Positions 18,369 through 27,317 of a DNA stretch of 64,000 nucleotides are shown here, piece by piece; position 1 is the stretch's first letter; each line of letters starts with the position of its first letter. The position numbers were made by a program, and so were the translations under genes. This DNA is from an uncultured Lachnospiraceae bacterium (GTDB lineage Bacteria > Bacillota > Clostridia > Lachnospirales > Lachnospiraceae), in the NCBI GenBank assembly GCA_902788555.1, contig CADAKQ010000006.1, positions 1 through 64,000 on the forward strand, written 5' to 3'. The notes below the pieces were generated by a model. The model was given only the letters and a program-made list of their open reading frames with translations, was not told the origin of the DNA and did no database searches.

Positions 18369-19445
18369 ATGTTTGACAGATTAGAAGATTTAGTTGCACG
18401 CTTGGATGAATTGCAAAGCGAGTTAAGTGACCCGTCGGTTGCTTCCAATCCTGATAGATTTAAAAAACTTATGAAGGAGCAGAGTGAGCTTTCCCCTATT
18501 GTAGAGAAATATCAGGAATATAAGGGAGCAAAGCAGACCATTGAGGATAGTATAGCCATGCTCGATGAAGAAAATGATGAAGAAATGAGGGAGCTTGTTA
18601 AGGAAGAGTTAAATGATGCAAAGGCTCAGGTAGAAAAATGTGAGCAGGAGCTTAAGATTCTTCTCTTGCCGAAGGACCCTAATGATGAAAAGAATGTTAT
18701 CGTTGAGATAAGAGCAGGCGCAGGTGGTGATGAGGCTGCATTATTTGCTGCCGAAATCTATCGTATGTATGTACATTATGCCGAGGGACGACGTTGGAAG
18801 GTTGAAACCATGGAGGTTGAGGAAATCGGTATCGGTGGTATGAAATCCGTTACATTTATGGTAACGGGAAAGGGAGCATATTCGGTTCTTAAATACGAAA
18901 GCGGTGTACACCGTGTGCAGAGAGTGCCGGAGACAGAGTCAGGTGGACGTATTCATACGTCAACCATAACAGTTGCAGTTATGCCTGAGGCTGAAGATGT
19001 TGATATTAAGATTGATGAAAAGGATATACGTATTGACGTAATGCGTGCATCAGGAAATGGTGGTCAGTGTGTCAATACTACCGATTCTGCAGTACGTCTT
19101 ACGCATTACCCTACAGGTATTGTTATATATAGCCAGACAGAGAAGTCACAGCTTCAAAATAAGGAAAAGGCTTTTGCTTTGCTTCGCGCAAAGCTCTATG
19201 ATATGGAGTGCCAGAAGCAACATGATGCTGAAGCAGAGGCTCGTAGAAGTCAGATAGGAACTGGAGATCGTTCTGAGAAGATAAGAACCTATAACTTTCC
19301 TCAGGGACGTGTAACCGACCACAGAATCGGACTAACTCTATATAAGCTTGATAAAATTATGGATGGCGATATTCAGGAGATTATCGATGGATGTATAGTT
19401 GCGGATCAAAATGCAAAGCTTGCAAAAATGAATGAAGTGGCATAA
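18369..19445 (+). CDS. prfA: Peptide chain release factor 1
   Basis: Recognises UAA/UAG stop codons and triggers peptidyl-tRNA hydrolysis. The catalytic GGQ lies at residues 231-233 ([19 protein letters not shown]). The conserved [19 protein letters not shown] and [12 protein letters not shown] are present. 358 residues is standard. AGGAGG precedes the start. The methyltransferase that modifies this GGQ is encoded immediately upstream. Since it reads UAG, it is relevant to the amber codon at 47363. Confidence 0.98.
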   Translation: MFDRLEDLVARLDELQSELSDPSVASNPDRFKKLMKEQSELSPIVEKYQEYKGAKQTIEDSIAMLDEENDEEMRELVKEELNDAKAQVEKCEQELKILLLPKDPNDEKNVIVEIRAGAGGDEAALFAAEIYRMYVHYAEGRRWKVETMEVEEIGIGGMKSVTFMVTGKGAYSVLKYESGVHRVQRVPETESGGRIHTSTITVAVMPEAEDVDIKIDEKDIRIDVMRASGNGGQCVNTTDSAVRLTHYPTGIVIYSQTEKSQLQNKEKAFALLRAKLYDMECQKQHDAEAEARRSQIGTGDRSEKIRTYNFPQGRVTDHRIGLTLYKLDKIMDGDIQEIIDGCIVADQNAKLAKMNEVA

Positions 19446-19481
19446 ATAACTTAATTAAATGTATAAAAAGGGGTGTAGTTC

Positions 19482-20357
19482 ATGCTTGATAACGAGAATA
19501 TGGATCAGGGTTTGGGTAAAAACAAAATTGACGATACCATCTTAAACATTCTTAAGGGCAATATCAGGGCTGAGGATGCCATCAAGGAAGAGCAGATGGA
19601 GAAGGTTGCACATATCTTTGATAATGATACTGATGATACACCATCAGAAGATACTGAAAGCGATAGAGTATCAGATTATGAGAATTTGGACGATATAGGA
19701 CTTATCAATTTTGACAGTTATGGAGAAAGAAGTGAGCTTGGCGGTGGAAGAGATGATTATTCGTTAGGTTCCGATATGTCAGAACGAGAAGCTTATTCTC
19801 AGTCGAATTATGGTGCACGTGGTCAGGACAGTGAATTAAAGTACGGCTTAAGAGACAGATCGGAATTCGATGATATAGGTGATGAAGAGGATAGACCAAG
19901 TCTTGGACTTAATATTGATTTTGGTGGAGGTTTACATAGTGAGAATCTCGGACTTGGAGAAAAAACAAGCTATATAAAGAGTGATTACGGTGCAAGAGAA
20001 AGTAATTTCAGGGTTACCTTAAGCAATCCCAATGAAGATACATCAGGCGGTAGAAGACTTGGTGAGCCGGAACCCGGTACAGGCGGAAGACTTGGTGAGC
20101 AGCTACTTAATGCGTGGGATTATCGTACTCTTCCAAATAAGATGCTGGAGCTTGTAAAAAATATGGGTAATATGAAGCAAGAGGGTACAGGCTATTTTGC
20201 AGACAGTGAATCCGAGATGCTTACAGTTCTTGCATATCTAAATTACGGAGAGACAACAGGTACAACGGAATCTATGCGTGAGCAGATAGACGAAGCCTGT
20301 AAAACTCTTGAAAATCGTGTCCTTTCAGAACGTGATGATGCGGACAGATATAAGTAA
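19482..20357 (+). CDS. Acidic, low-complexity hypothetical protein
   Basis: 291 residues that I do not recognise. The first ~45 residues look helical (NKIDDTILNILKGNIRAEDA). The middle (~55-195) is Asp/Ser/Gly/Tyr-rich with recurring short units such as SDYGARES, SNYGARGQ and YGLRDRSE, and is likely disordered. The C-terminal ~85 residues (YRTLPNKMLELVKNMGN onward) look like a folded helical domain. There is no signal peptide or membrane span. It begins 37 bases after prfA with GGGGTG as ribosome binding site, so it is probably in the same transcript. Confidence 0.65.
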   Translation: MLDNENMDQGLGKNKIDDTILNILKGNIRAEDAIKEEQMEKVAHIFDNDTDDTPSEDTESDRVSDYENLDDIGLINFDSYGERSELGGGRDDYSLGSDMSEREAYSQSNYGARGQDSELKYGLRDRSEFDDIGDEEDRPSLGLNIDFGGGLHSENLGLGEKTSYIKSDYGARESNFRVTLSNPNEDTSGGRRLGEPEPGTGGRLGEQLLNAWDYRTLPNKMLELVKNMGNMKQEGTGYFADSESEMLTVLAYLNYGETTGTTESMREQIDEACKTLENRVLSERDDADRYK

Positions 20358-20418
20358 AATAAGAACAAACGGGAATTAATGCGTTATAATATATTATTTA
20401 ACAGGGTAGGTAGTTAAT

Positions 20419-20925
20419 ATGAACAGATATTGCGCAAATTGTGGGAAAGAATATGATTTTAAGATAACAAGTTTGGAAGACTTGGATAATATTATTTGTC
20501 CTGTTTGCGGTAAAAAAATTGATAAAAACAGTCGCAAGCCTGACCCCGTGGGAAAAAGCGGAAAAACAGCGGATGAAACTATAGGAAATGTAGTAGGCGG
20601 ATATTTTACCATAAAGTATTATTTGCATTTTGTGCTTGCATTAATTGGTCTTATAGCCTATTTCCTTCATATGAACGGACTTTTATATTTTATGGCTTCC
20701 GCTTGTGTTATTACGTGGCTTTCGCAATTTCTGTTCGGACGTATCAGCTTTTTAAGCGGATTGTTTTTTATTCCGCTTGGTGCTTTGGTTGGTGCGATAG
20801 TCATAAAAGGAATATTTAGAGGCATCTGCCTCGGTATAGTAGTAGTATTCATATTACGCCACCTCATCCGTGGCTTCAATTACTTTATACTTGCCAAGCT
20901 GATAAAGCTTGGCAATAGTAAATAA
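20419..20925 (+). CDS. Zinc-ribbon membrane protein, unknown function
   Basis: 168 residues. The N-terminus MNRYCANCGKEYDF with the later CPVCGKK makes a CxxC-x(n)-CxxC zinc ribbon (~5-32). Three to four hydrophobic spans follow (~70-150). The zinc-ribbon-plus-membrane layout is common among uncharacterised Firmicutes proteins. GGTAGGTAG precedes the start. The gene ends 4 bases from the convergent bioB stop, and a 9-bp hairpin sits in its last codons. Confidence 0.7.
   Translation: MNRYCANCGKEYDFKITSLEDLDNIICPVCGKKIDKNSRKPDPVGKSGKTADETIGNVVGGYFTIKYYLHFVLALIGLIAYFLHMNGLLYFMASACVITWLSQFLFGRISFLSGLFFIPLGALVGAIVIKGIFRGICLGIVVVFILRHLIRGFNYFILAKLIKLGNSK
20891..20915. terminator. Hairpin at the convergent gene ends (zinc-ribbon gene / bioB)
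   Basis: Perfect 9-bp stem TTGCCAAGC / GCTTGGCAA, loop TGATAAA, inside the last codons of the + strand gene and just past the bioB stop on the - strand. No strong T-run follows on either strand, so termination is plausible but unproven. Confidence 0.4.
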
Positions 20926-20929
20926 AATA

Positions 20930-21904
20930 TCAGCTCCATACCGGAGTTATATCGCGGCCGAGACGCGTAAGCATCTCCTTGTCGCTTTTGATGGTGGAGC
21001 CGGAGGTGGTAAGCATATTTCCTGTTATGCTGGCACTTGCACCGGATTTAAAGGTTTCCTCTCCGTCGTTTTTCATAAGTGCACGTCCACCTGCAAGTCT
21101 TATTCCGGCTGTCGGATTTATATATCTGAATATTGCAATTGTTCTTATTATATCATCCTCGGTAAGTCTTTTATTTTCATAAAGAGGAGTTCCCGGTATA
21201 GGCATAAGTGAATTAATCGGAATGGACGATATGTTTAATTCCGAAAGGGTAAGAGCCATATCGATTCTGTCTTCCCAGGTTTCACCCATACCGATTATTC
21301 CGCCTGAACAGACATAAAGCCCTTCATTTTGGGCTCTTTTTATATTATCAATTTTTTCATCGAAGGTGTGGGTGGTACATATATTAGGGAAAAATCTTCT
21401 AGAGGTTTCTATATTGTTATGTATGCTTGTTACACCGGCAGCTTTAAGTCTTTTGAATTGTTCGCTCGTAAGAAAACCCAATGAGGTGCAAAGCTCTATT
21501 TTACATTCTTTATTCATGCGCTCAAAGGCATGTATGATTTTTTCGAAATCATCGTTGGAAGGATGATGGCCTGAGCAGACTATGGCAAAGCGGTCAACGC
21601 CTTCGGATTCATTGGCTTTAGCCTGACTTATAATGGTATCCTCGTCAAGTAAATCATAGATATCACATGAAGTATGATAGTGAGCCGATTGAGCACAGAA
21701 TTTGCAGTTTTCACTGCACTTGCCGCTTCTTCCGTTTATAATTGTGCATAGGTCAACCTTTTCACCGACAAGAGCTTTTCTGATCATATCAGCTCCTTTT
21801 TTTAAGCTCTCTAAATCCGTATCGATGAATTCCGATAAGAAATTATCAGCCTTTGTAATTCGTCTGCCTAAGATTATTTCTTTTGCAAGCTTTATAGTGT
21901 CCAT
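20930..21904 (-). CDS. bioB: Biotin synthase
   Basis: Radical-SAM enzyme that inserts sulfur into dethiobiotin. GRSGKCSENCKFCAQSAHY holds the CxxxCxxC cluster cysteines, and the C-terminal part has GIRLAGGRALM and SASITGNMLTTSGS as in other BioB proteins. I take the ATG at 21904 (324 residues, MDTIKLAKEI). In-frame upstream codons exist, including an ATG 12 bases further up, and the ribosome binding site does not decide between the last two. No other biotin genes are adjacent. Its promoter is overlapped by a BirA-type operator, so biotin repression is likely. Confidence 0.95.
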   Translation of the reverse strand: MDTIKLAKEIILGRRITKADNFLSEFIDTDLESLKKGADMIRKALVGEKVDLCTIINGRSGKCSENCKFCAQSAHYHTSCDIYDLLDEDTIISQAKANESEGVDRFAIVCSGHHPSNDDFEKIIHAFERMNKECKIELCTSLGFLTSEQFKRLKAAGVTSIHNNIETSRRFFPNICTTHTFDEKIDNIKRAQNEGLYVCSGGIIGMGETWEDRIDMALTLSELNISSIPINSLMPIPGTPLYENKRLTEDDIIRTIAIFRYINPTAGIRLAGGRALMKNDGEETFKSGASASITGNMLTTSGSTIKSDKEMLTRLGRDITPVWS

Positions 21905-21944
21905 TTTAAATACCATACCTTTTGTTATAATTTTATATGCAGAT

Positions 21945-21999
21945 ATTATAAATTCGAAAGGAATTATTGTCAACATGAATTGCTATATAAGTTGACAAT
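21945..21999 (-). promoter_or_regulatory. bioB promoter overlapped by a BirA-type biotin operator
   Basis: The - strand has TTGACA (plus 21968-21973), a 17-base spacer and TATAAT (plus 21945-21950), a near-consensus promoter. The perfect inverted repeat ATTGTCAAC (21966-21974), 16 bases, GTTGACAAT (21991-21999) covers the -35 box. Arm sequence and spacing match known BirA sites (TTGTnAAC-N14-16-GTTnACAA). Confidence 0.85.
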
Positions 22000-22042
22000 G
22001 AGCGGTGCATCTGCTGATAAAAGTATTTCATAGGCGGATATA

Positions 22043-22071
22043 TTGATTTTTTTAAGGTTTTTTAATATAAT
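22043..22071 (+). promoter_or_regulatory. Promoter of the spermidine-synthase-like gene
   Basis: TTGATT (22043-22048), a 17-base spacer and TATAAT (22066-22071). Confidence 0.65.
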
Positions 22072-22122
22072 TTCTAAATGGTGCAAATATATAAGATATA
22101 ATAAATTATAAAGGGATTAAAG

Positions 22123-23766
22123 ATGAAAAATTTAGACATGGAAAAAATAAATAAAAAAGATAATAATAATGACAGAATGATTCTAAAAAATAAAATATAT
22201 CTTTATCTGACCGAATTTTTTGCAGGGATGTCTGTTATGGCGGTTGAGCTTGGAGCAAGCAGGCTTCTTGCACCGTATTTCAGTTCTTCGCAGATAGTAT
22301 GGACGATAATTATCGGAACAATTATGATAGCTATGGCGTTGGGCAATATATATGGTGGTCGCTTTGCAGATAAAAATCCGAATCCGGACAAGTTGTATGG
22401 AAGGATAATTATAGCTGCCGTATGGATAGCGGCTATACCTGTTCTTGGTAAATACATTATAATCGGAATATCTGCACTTTTGATATTTACAGTAAATAAT
22501 AATTTTCTTATAATTGCCGCTTTTGCCGCATGCATGGTTATATTTGTATTTCCTCTTTTTTTACTTGGCACGGTAACGCCATCTCTTGTAAAATATACAG
22601 TTGACAGTCTTGATGACAGCGGTAAGGTGGTCGGTTCTTTAAATGCTTCAAATACTATAGGCAGCATCATAGGAACCTTTGTACCGACATTTATAAGTAT
22701 TCCTGCAGTGGGAACATCGGTAACCTTTTTGATATTTTCCGGGATATTACTTTTACTTGCTGTTATATATTTCGCTTCTTCTAAGATTTTTGTAAAAAAG
22801 CTTCCTGTTGGAATTGTCCTTTTTATCATATGTTGTATAACAGGTCATGATACAAGCTTTGCATTTTGGCAGAAAGATTTAATTTATGAGGGCGAATCCG
22901 TATATAATTATCTACAGGTTTATGAGGATGATGAGAGTGTGGTCTTATCTACAAATGTTTTGTTTGGAGTTCAGTCCGTATACCAAAAGGAAAAGGCACT
23001 GACAGGTATGTATTATGATTATGCTATGGCTGCACCTTATATGGCAGGAGTAAATGAGGAAAAAACTCTGGATGTACTCATACTGGGCATGGGTACCGGA
23101 ACCTATGCAACACAATGCAACAGATATTTTGACGGAATGAATATAGAGGGTGTGGAAATAGATGACAGGATTACTTCACTTTCGAGAGAATACTTTGAGC
23201 TTCCATATGATATAAAGGTTACGACATATGACGGAAGGGCGTTTTTAAATGCCGTAGATGATAAGTATGACATAATAATGGTGGATGCTTATCAGGATAT
23301 AACTATTCCATTTCAGATGTCTTCAAAGGAGTTTTTTATGCTTGTAAGAACTCATCTTAAGAACAATGGGGTTATGGTTGTAAATATGAATATGAGAGGT
23401 ACTAAGGAGGGCAATATCAACCAATATCTTTCAGATACTATTTCAAGTGTCTTTTCAGAGGTTTATACGGTTGATGTAGAACATTCTACTAACAGGGAGC
23501 TTTTTGCATCCAATAATCCTGATATGATAAAAAGATTTGCAGACAATCTTGATAAGGAAAACGACGAAGAGCTTATAAAGCTTATGACAAAGGTTTCGGA
23601 AAAGCTCATACCATATGAAGCAGGAGAATATATAATGACAGATGATAAAGCTCCTGTTGAGCTTCTTGGCATGAAGGTCATAGATGAGCTTATAAAGGAT
23701 GAGGTGGAATATTACAGGGAAATCTATAAAAAAGAAGGCATAGAGGGACTGATGAACAGTTTATAA
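22123..23766 (+). CDS. Membrane-bound spermidine-synthase-like protein
   Basis: 547 residues in two halves. Residues ~25-240 hold about seven membrane spans, with short conserved loops such as MAVELGASRLLAPYF and GNIYGGRFADKNP. The C-terminal half (~300-480) is a Rossmann methyltransferase/aminopropyltransferase fold with ILGMGTGTYA and GVEIDDRI, then VDAYQDITIPFQMSSKEFF. This is the fused-transporter/spermidine-synthase architecture seen in many bacteria. Whether it makes polyamines is not known; the soluble-domain active-site acids are only partly recognisable. It has its own promoter and is followed after 28 bases by the nuclease gene. Confidence 0.8.
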   Translation: MKNLDMEKINKKDNNNDRMILKNKIYLYLTEFFAGMSVMAVELGASRLLAPYFSSSQIVWTIIIGTIMIAMALGNIYGGRFADKNPNPDKLYGRIIIAAVWIAAIPVLGKYIIIGISALLIFTVNNNFLIIAAFAACMVIFVFPLFLLGTVTPSLVKYTVDSLDDSGKVVGSLNASNTIGSIIGTFVPTFISIPAVGTSVTFLIFSGILLLLAVIYFASSKIFVKKLPVGIVLFIICCITGHDTSFAFWQKDLIYEGESVYNYLQVYEDDESVVLSTNVLFGVQSVYQKEKALTGMYYDYAMAAPYMAGVNEEKTLDVLILGMGTGTYATQCNRYFDGMNIEGVEIDDRITSLSREYFELPYDIKVTTYDGRAFLNAVDDKYDIIMVDAYQDITIPFQMSSKEFFMLVRTHLKNNGVMVVNMNMRGTKEGNINQYLSDTISSVFSEVYTVDVEHSTNRELFASNNPDMIKRFADNLDKENDEELIKLMTKVSEKLIPYEAGEYIMTDDKAPVELLGMKVIDELIKDEVEYYREIYKKEGIEGLMNSL

Positions 23767-23794
23767 AAATGTAAATACAGAGAAAGGAAGCTTT

Positions 23795-24895
23795 ATGAAG
23801 ATAATTCATTGTGCCGATTTACATCTTGATTCAAAGATGACTGCAAATCTTGACAGTAAAAAGGCAAGGGAAAGAAAAATTGAATTACTTAATACCTTTA
23901 ATGAGATGGTCAAATATGCTGCATGTAATGATATAAAGGCTATAATCATCGCCGGAGATATGTTTGATAAAAAGACCGTTTCGAAAACTGCCGCCAATAC
24001 TGTTTATCAGGCATTTACAGATAATCCTGATATAAGCTTTTATTATTTAAAGGGTAATCATGATGAGGATACATTTATAGAAAGTCTTATAAACAAACCG
24101 GATAATTTAAAGACCTTTGAGGAAAACTGGACATGCTACAGAACCGGAGAAAAAAATAATATTGTTATAACGGGAGCGGTTCTGACTAAAGACAATAAGG
24201 ACAGACTTTTTAATGAGCTGGTGCTCAATAATGATGATTTTAATATAGTAACGCTTCATGGACAGGAAAGTGCAGCCGGTACAAAGGATAAAACGGTAGT
24301 TATACCTATAAGAGATTTGAGAAACAAAGGTATAGATTATCTGGCACTCGGACATATACATTCATATAAAGAGGCCGAGCTTGATAAAAGAGGTGTATAT
24401 TGTTATTCGGGCTGTCTTGAAGGAAGAGGCTTTGATGAGTGTGGAGAGCACGGCTTTGTTGTGATAGATATAGACGAGGATAATAAGACCTGTAAAAGAG
24501 AGTTTATTCCGATAGCAAAAAGAAGGCTTTATGTCATAAATGTGGATGTGAGCGGACTGAATAATTCTGCAAATATGATTAGCAGGATAAAAAATGTACT
24601 TGATGAAAAAAGACTTTCCAAGGAGAGTATGGTAAAGATTGTTTTGTCAGGTGAGGTGGATGCTTTTTGCGAAAAGGATGTAGATTTTATCTTTAAGCAG
24701 TTTGAGGATAAGTATTATTTTACCAAGCTTTATGATGAAACAAAGCTTAAGGTTTCTTATGAAGATTTTCGACTTGATGAGTCCCTGAAGGGAGAGTTTG
24801 TCAGAATTGTGCTTGCCAAAACGGATATTTCTGATGAGGATAAAGCGATGATAATCAGATATGGTATTAACTTACTTACGGATGATGAGATATAA
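23795..24895 (+). CDS. YhaO/SbcD-like DNA repair exonuclease (metallophosphoesterase)
   Basis: 366 residues. The metallophosphoesterase motifs are clear: IHCADLHLDS (D-x-H, start), IIIAGDMFDKK (GD-x2-D), YYLKGNHDED (GNHD), TLHGQES and LALGHIHSY (GH-x-H). This is the Mre11/SbcD/YhaO group that cuts DNA with an SMC-like ATPase partner. The partner is the next gene (YhaN-like), 52 bases downstream. AGAAAGGAAG precedes the start. The pair probably processes broken DNA ends. Confidence 0.88.
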   Translation: MKIIHCADLHLDSKMTANLDSKKARERKIELLNTFNEMVKYAACNDIKAIIIAGDMFDKKTVSKTAANTVYQAFTDNPDISFYYLKGNHDEDTFIESLINKPDNLKTFEENWTCYRTGEKNNIVITGAVLTKDNKDRLFNELVLNNDDFNIVTLHGQESAAGTKDKTVVIPIRDLRNKGIDYLALGHIHSYKEAELDKRGVYCYSGCLEGRGFDECGEHGFVVIDIDEDNKTCKREFIPIAKRRLYVINVDVSGLNNSANMISRIKNVLDEKRLSKESMVKIVLSGEVDAFCEKDVDFIFKQFEDKYYFTKLYDETKLKVSYEDFRLDESLKGEFVRIVLAKTDISDEDKAMIIRYGINLLTDDEI

Positions 24896-24947
24896 AAAAG
24901 ACTGTAAGAAGAGTAAATTATCATGTAACAGGATAAAGGAAAAGAAT

Positions 24948-27260
24948 ATGAAAATAATAAGCTGTCATATTGAAAATTTCGGTAAACTGAGCGATTTCAC
25001 CATGGATTTTGTAAGTGGAAAAAGAAATACTATATGTAAGGAAAACGGCTGGGGAAAGAGTACACTTGCAGCCTTTATTAAGGTTATGCTTTACGGCTTT
25101 GACAACGAAGGAAAAAGAGATGACTATGAAAATGAAAGAAAGCGTTTTAAGCCATGGCAGGGAGGTGCTTACGGCGGACAGCTTGTATTTGAGGCTGATG
25201 GAAAAAAATATGAGGCATCAAGAATTTTCGGAGTCAAAGAAAAGGATGATATATTCGTGCTTAAGGACTTGGAAAGCGGTCTTTTAAGCAGAGAATATAG
25301 TGAAAGGCTTGGGGAGGATTTATTTGGACTTGACAGTAAATCTTTTTCAAGGAGTATATTTGTGTCTCAGGATGCCTGCGAAACAAGTGTTACGGATGGA
25401 ATAAGTGCAAAGCTTGGTAATCTTACCGATAGCACCGACGACATAAATAATTATGAAAAATCAATTATAAGACTGAACGATATACTTAATTCCATGAGTC
25501 CAAGAAGAAAGACAGGAGAAATTTCAAAACAAAAAGATCATATAACGGAGCTAAAGCAGATAATATCACAGGGGAAAAATATAGAGGCATCACTTGATAA
25601 CCTGATTGAGCTTAGTAAAAACGAAAAATCCTGCATTGAAGAATTAAAAGGTGAACGAAAGGTTTGGAGCAAAAGGCAGCAGGAATTAAGTAAATACAAG
25701 GATTTTGAAATTAAAAGGAAGGAATATGAAAGAATAAGCAAAGACTGTCTTGAAAAGAAGGAAGAGTATGACAGGGAGCTTATGTTTTTTAAAAACGGAA
25801 TACCTGACATAAAGGAGCTAAACGATAAGCTTGAAAAGGCCTATGTCCTTTCTGAAAAAAAGAGTGCTATAAGGATTTTTGAATTAAGCGGGGAGGAAGA
25901 AGAAAAGCTTGATTCGATTAATCTTGCCATAGAGGACAATAGAAAGAGTATTGAAAGAGAAAATAAAGAGCTTTTGCTTTTGAAGGAAAACGCTCAAAAA
26001 GAAAACGAAAAAACAGAAATAATAAATAATGCGTCGTTTGAAGAAAAAGATAATGCAAAAGCACCTGATAAAAATTACGGAAGGCTTGTAATAATTAATA
26101 TAATATACCTTATAATCGGAATAGGATGTATGCTTCTTGTACTGAATTTAAAAAGAGTTAATAGTCTTCCTGTTGCCATCATGGCAATCGGACTGCTTGT
26201 CATTATAGTTGAACTTTTTATAAATATATATAATTATATTAATACTAAGGATAAAAAGAAAAATGTTAAAAAAAGTTCTAACAAAATGATATCATACATA
26301 AGTAATGACGAAAAAGATAAAGAAGCCTTTGAGGTAAAGATAAAAGAAAAAGAAAGTAAAATAAAGGAGCTTGAAAGGTTTCAGGAACAAAATGTATATA
26401 TAAGGGATAATCTTACAGAAAAAAAGAAAAACTATAATAGCGGTATCAAAGAATATAATGAGATTTTCGATGAAGTAAAGAGCTTTATAATAAAATGTGG
26501 GTTTGAACCTAATGAGGATATGTACAGACAACTGGATGTTCTTGAAGAAAAAACAAGAGATATAGATGAGCTTAGGAAAGCGTATGAAAAGATAAGCAAA
26601 GAGAAGGAGCTTTTTGAGATAAATAATGATATCAGGCTTATTGAAAATACTAATGATATGGCTTCGGATTATTCACTTTCGGAAATAGATTCTAATTTAA
26701 GGCAGATTGATCAAAGTATGGAAGAACATAATAAAAATCTTGCCGGATATACAAGACAGATAGATGAACTTGAAGAGAAGCTCGAATATATAAATGAATG
26801 TGAAAATGAGCTTGATAATTTATCGGAATTGTATGAGAATAATAAGCAAAAGTATAAGATACTCGAGACAACAAAGGAATTATTGGAGGAGGCGAGAGCT
26901 GCCTTTACGGCAAAATATACTGCTCCTATAAAAACCGGTTTTGATAAGTATTATAATATGATTACCCGGGATGAAGATAATTCCTACAAACTTGATGCCA
27001 ATATAAATCTTTCCAAAAAAGAGCTTGGACTTGACAGGGAAACGAGATTTCTAAGTATGGGATATAAGGATTTGATAGGTGTCTGTATGCGCATGGCTCT
27101 TGTTGATGCCATGTATGAGAAGGAAAAGCCTTTTATAATATTTGATGATTCTTTTGTAAATCTGGATAGAGAAAAGCTGTTGGCAGGACTTGACCTTCTT
27201 GATAAGATTGCTAAAGAATATCAGATTATATATTTTACCTGTCATGAAAGCAGGGTTTGA
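24948..27260 (+). CDS. YhaN-like SMC/Rad50-family ATPase with a central membrane hairpin
   Basis: 770 residues. The N-terminal ATPase half (MKIISCHIENFGKLSDF) has the nucleotide loop KENGWGKSTLAAFIK, where the first glycine of the Walker A motif is Lys. The middle is coiled coil (~210-350 and ~430-660), interrupted by two membrane spans (~390-440, IINIIYLIIGIGCMLLVLNL). The C-terminal half has LSMGYKDLIGVCMRMA and Walker B FIIFDDSFVNLD. Upstream in-frame starts exist, but the ATG at 24948 is preceded by AAAGGA and begins the conserved fold. It likely works with the upstream nuclease at the membrane. Confidence 0.85.
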   Translation: MKIISCHIENFGKLSDFTMDFVSGKRNTICKENGWGKSTLAAFIKVMLYGFDNEGKRDDYENERKRFKPWQGGAYGGQLVFEADGKKYEASRIFGVKEKDDIFVLKDLESGLLSREYSERLGEDLFGLDSKSFSRSIFVSQDACETSVTDGISAKLGNLTDSTDDINNYEKSIIRLNDILNSMSPRRKTGEISKQKDHITELKQIISQGKNIEASLDNLIELSKNEKSCIEELKGERKVWSKRQQELSKYKDFEIKRKEYERISKDCLEKKEEYDRELMFFKNGIPDIKELNDKLEKAYVLSEKKSAIRIFELSGEEEEKLDSINLAIEDNRKSIERENKELLLLKENAQKENEKTEIINNASFEEKDNAKAPDKNYGRLVIINIIYLIIGIGCMLLVLNLKRVNSLPVAIMAIGLLVIIVELFINIYNYINTKDKKKNVKKSSNKMISYISNDEKDKEAFEVKIKEKESKIKELERFQEQNVYIRDNLTEKKKNYNSGIKEYNEIFDEVKSFIIKCGFEPNEDMYRQLDVLEEKTRDIDELRKAYEKISKEKELFEINNDIRLIENTNDMASDYSLSEIDSNLRQIDQSMEEHNKNLAGYTRQIDELEEKLEYINECENELDNLSELYENNKQKYKILETTKELLEEARAAFTAKYTAPIKTGFDKYYNMITRDEDNSYKLDANINLSKKELGLDRETRFLSMGYKDLIGVCMRMALVDAMYEKEKPFIIFDDSFVNLDREKLLAGLDLLDKIAKEYQIIYFTCHESRV

Positions 27261-27317
27261 TTTAAAATCGGATTATGTTAAAAAGTAAAATAATTTTATA
27301 AATTACGGAGGCAAAGT

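Noticed and set aside
20909..21211. + strand open frames opposite bioB
   Set aside because: Shadows of a conserved - strand enzyme; no promoter or ribosome binding site.
22203..22829. 208-residue - strand open frame inside the spermidine-synthase-like gene
   Set aside because: Opposite a convincing membrane protein; hydrophobic coding on + yields open frames on -.
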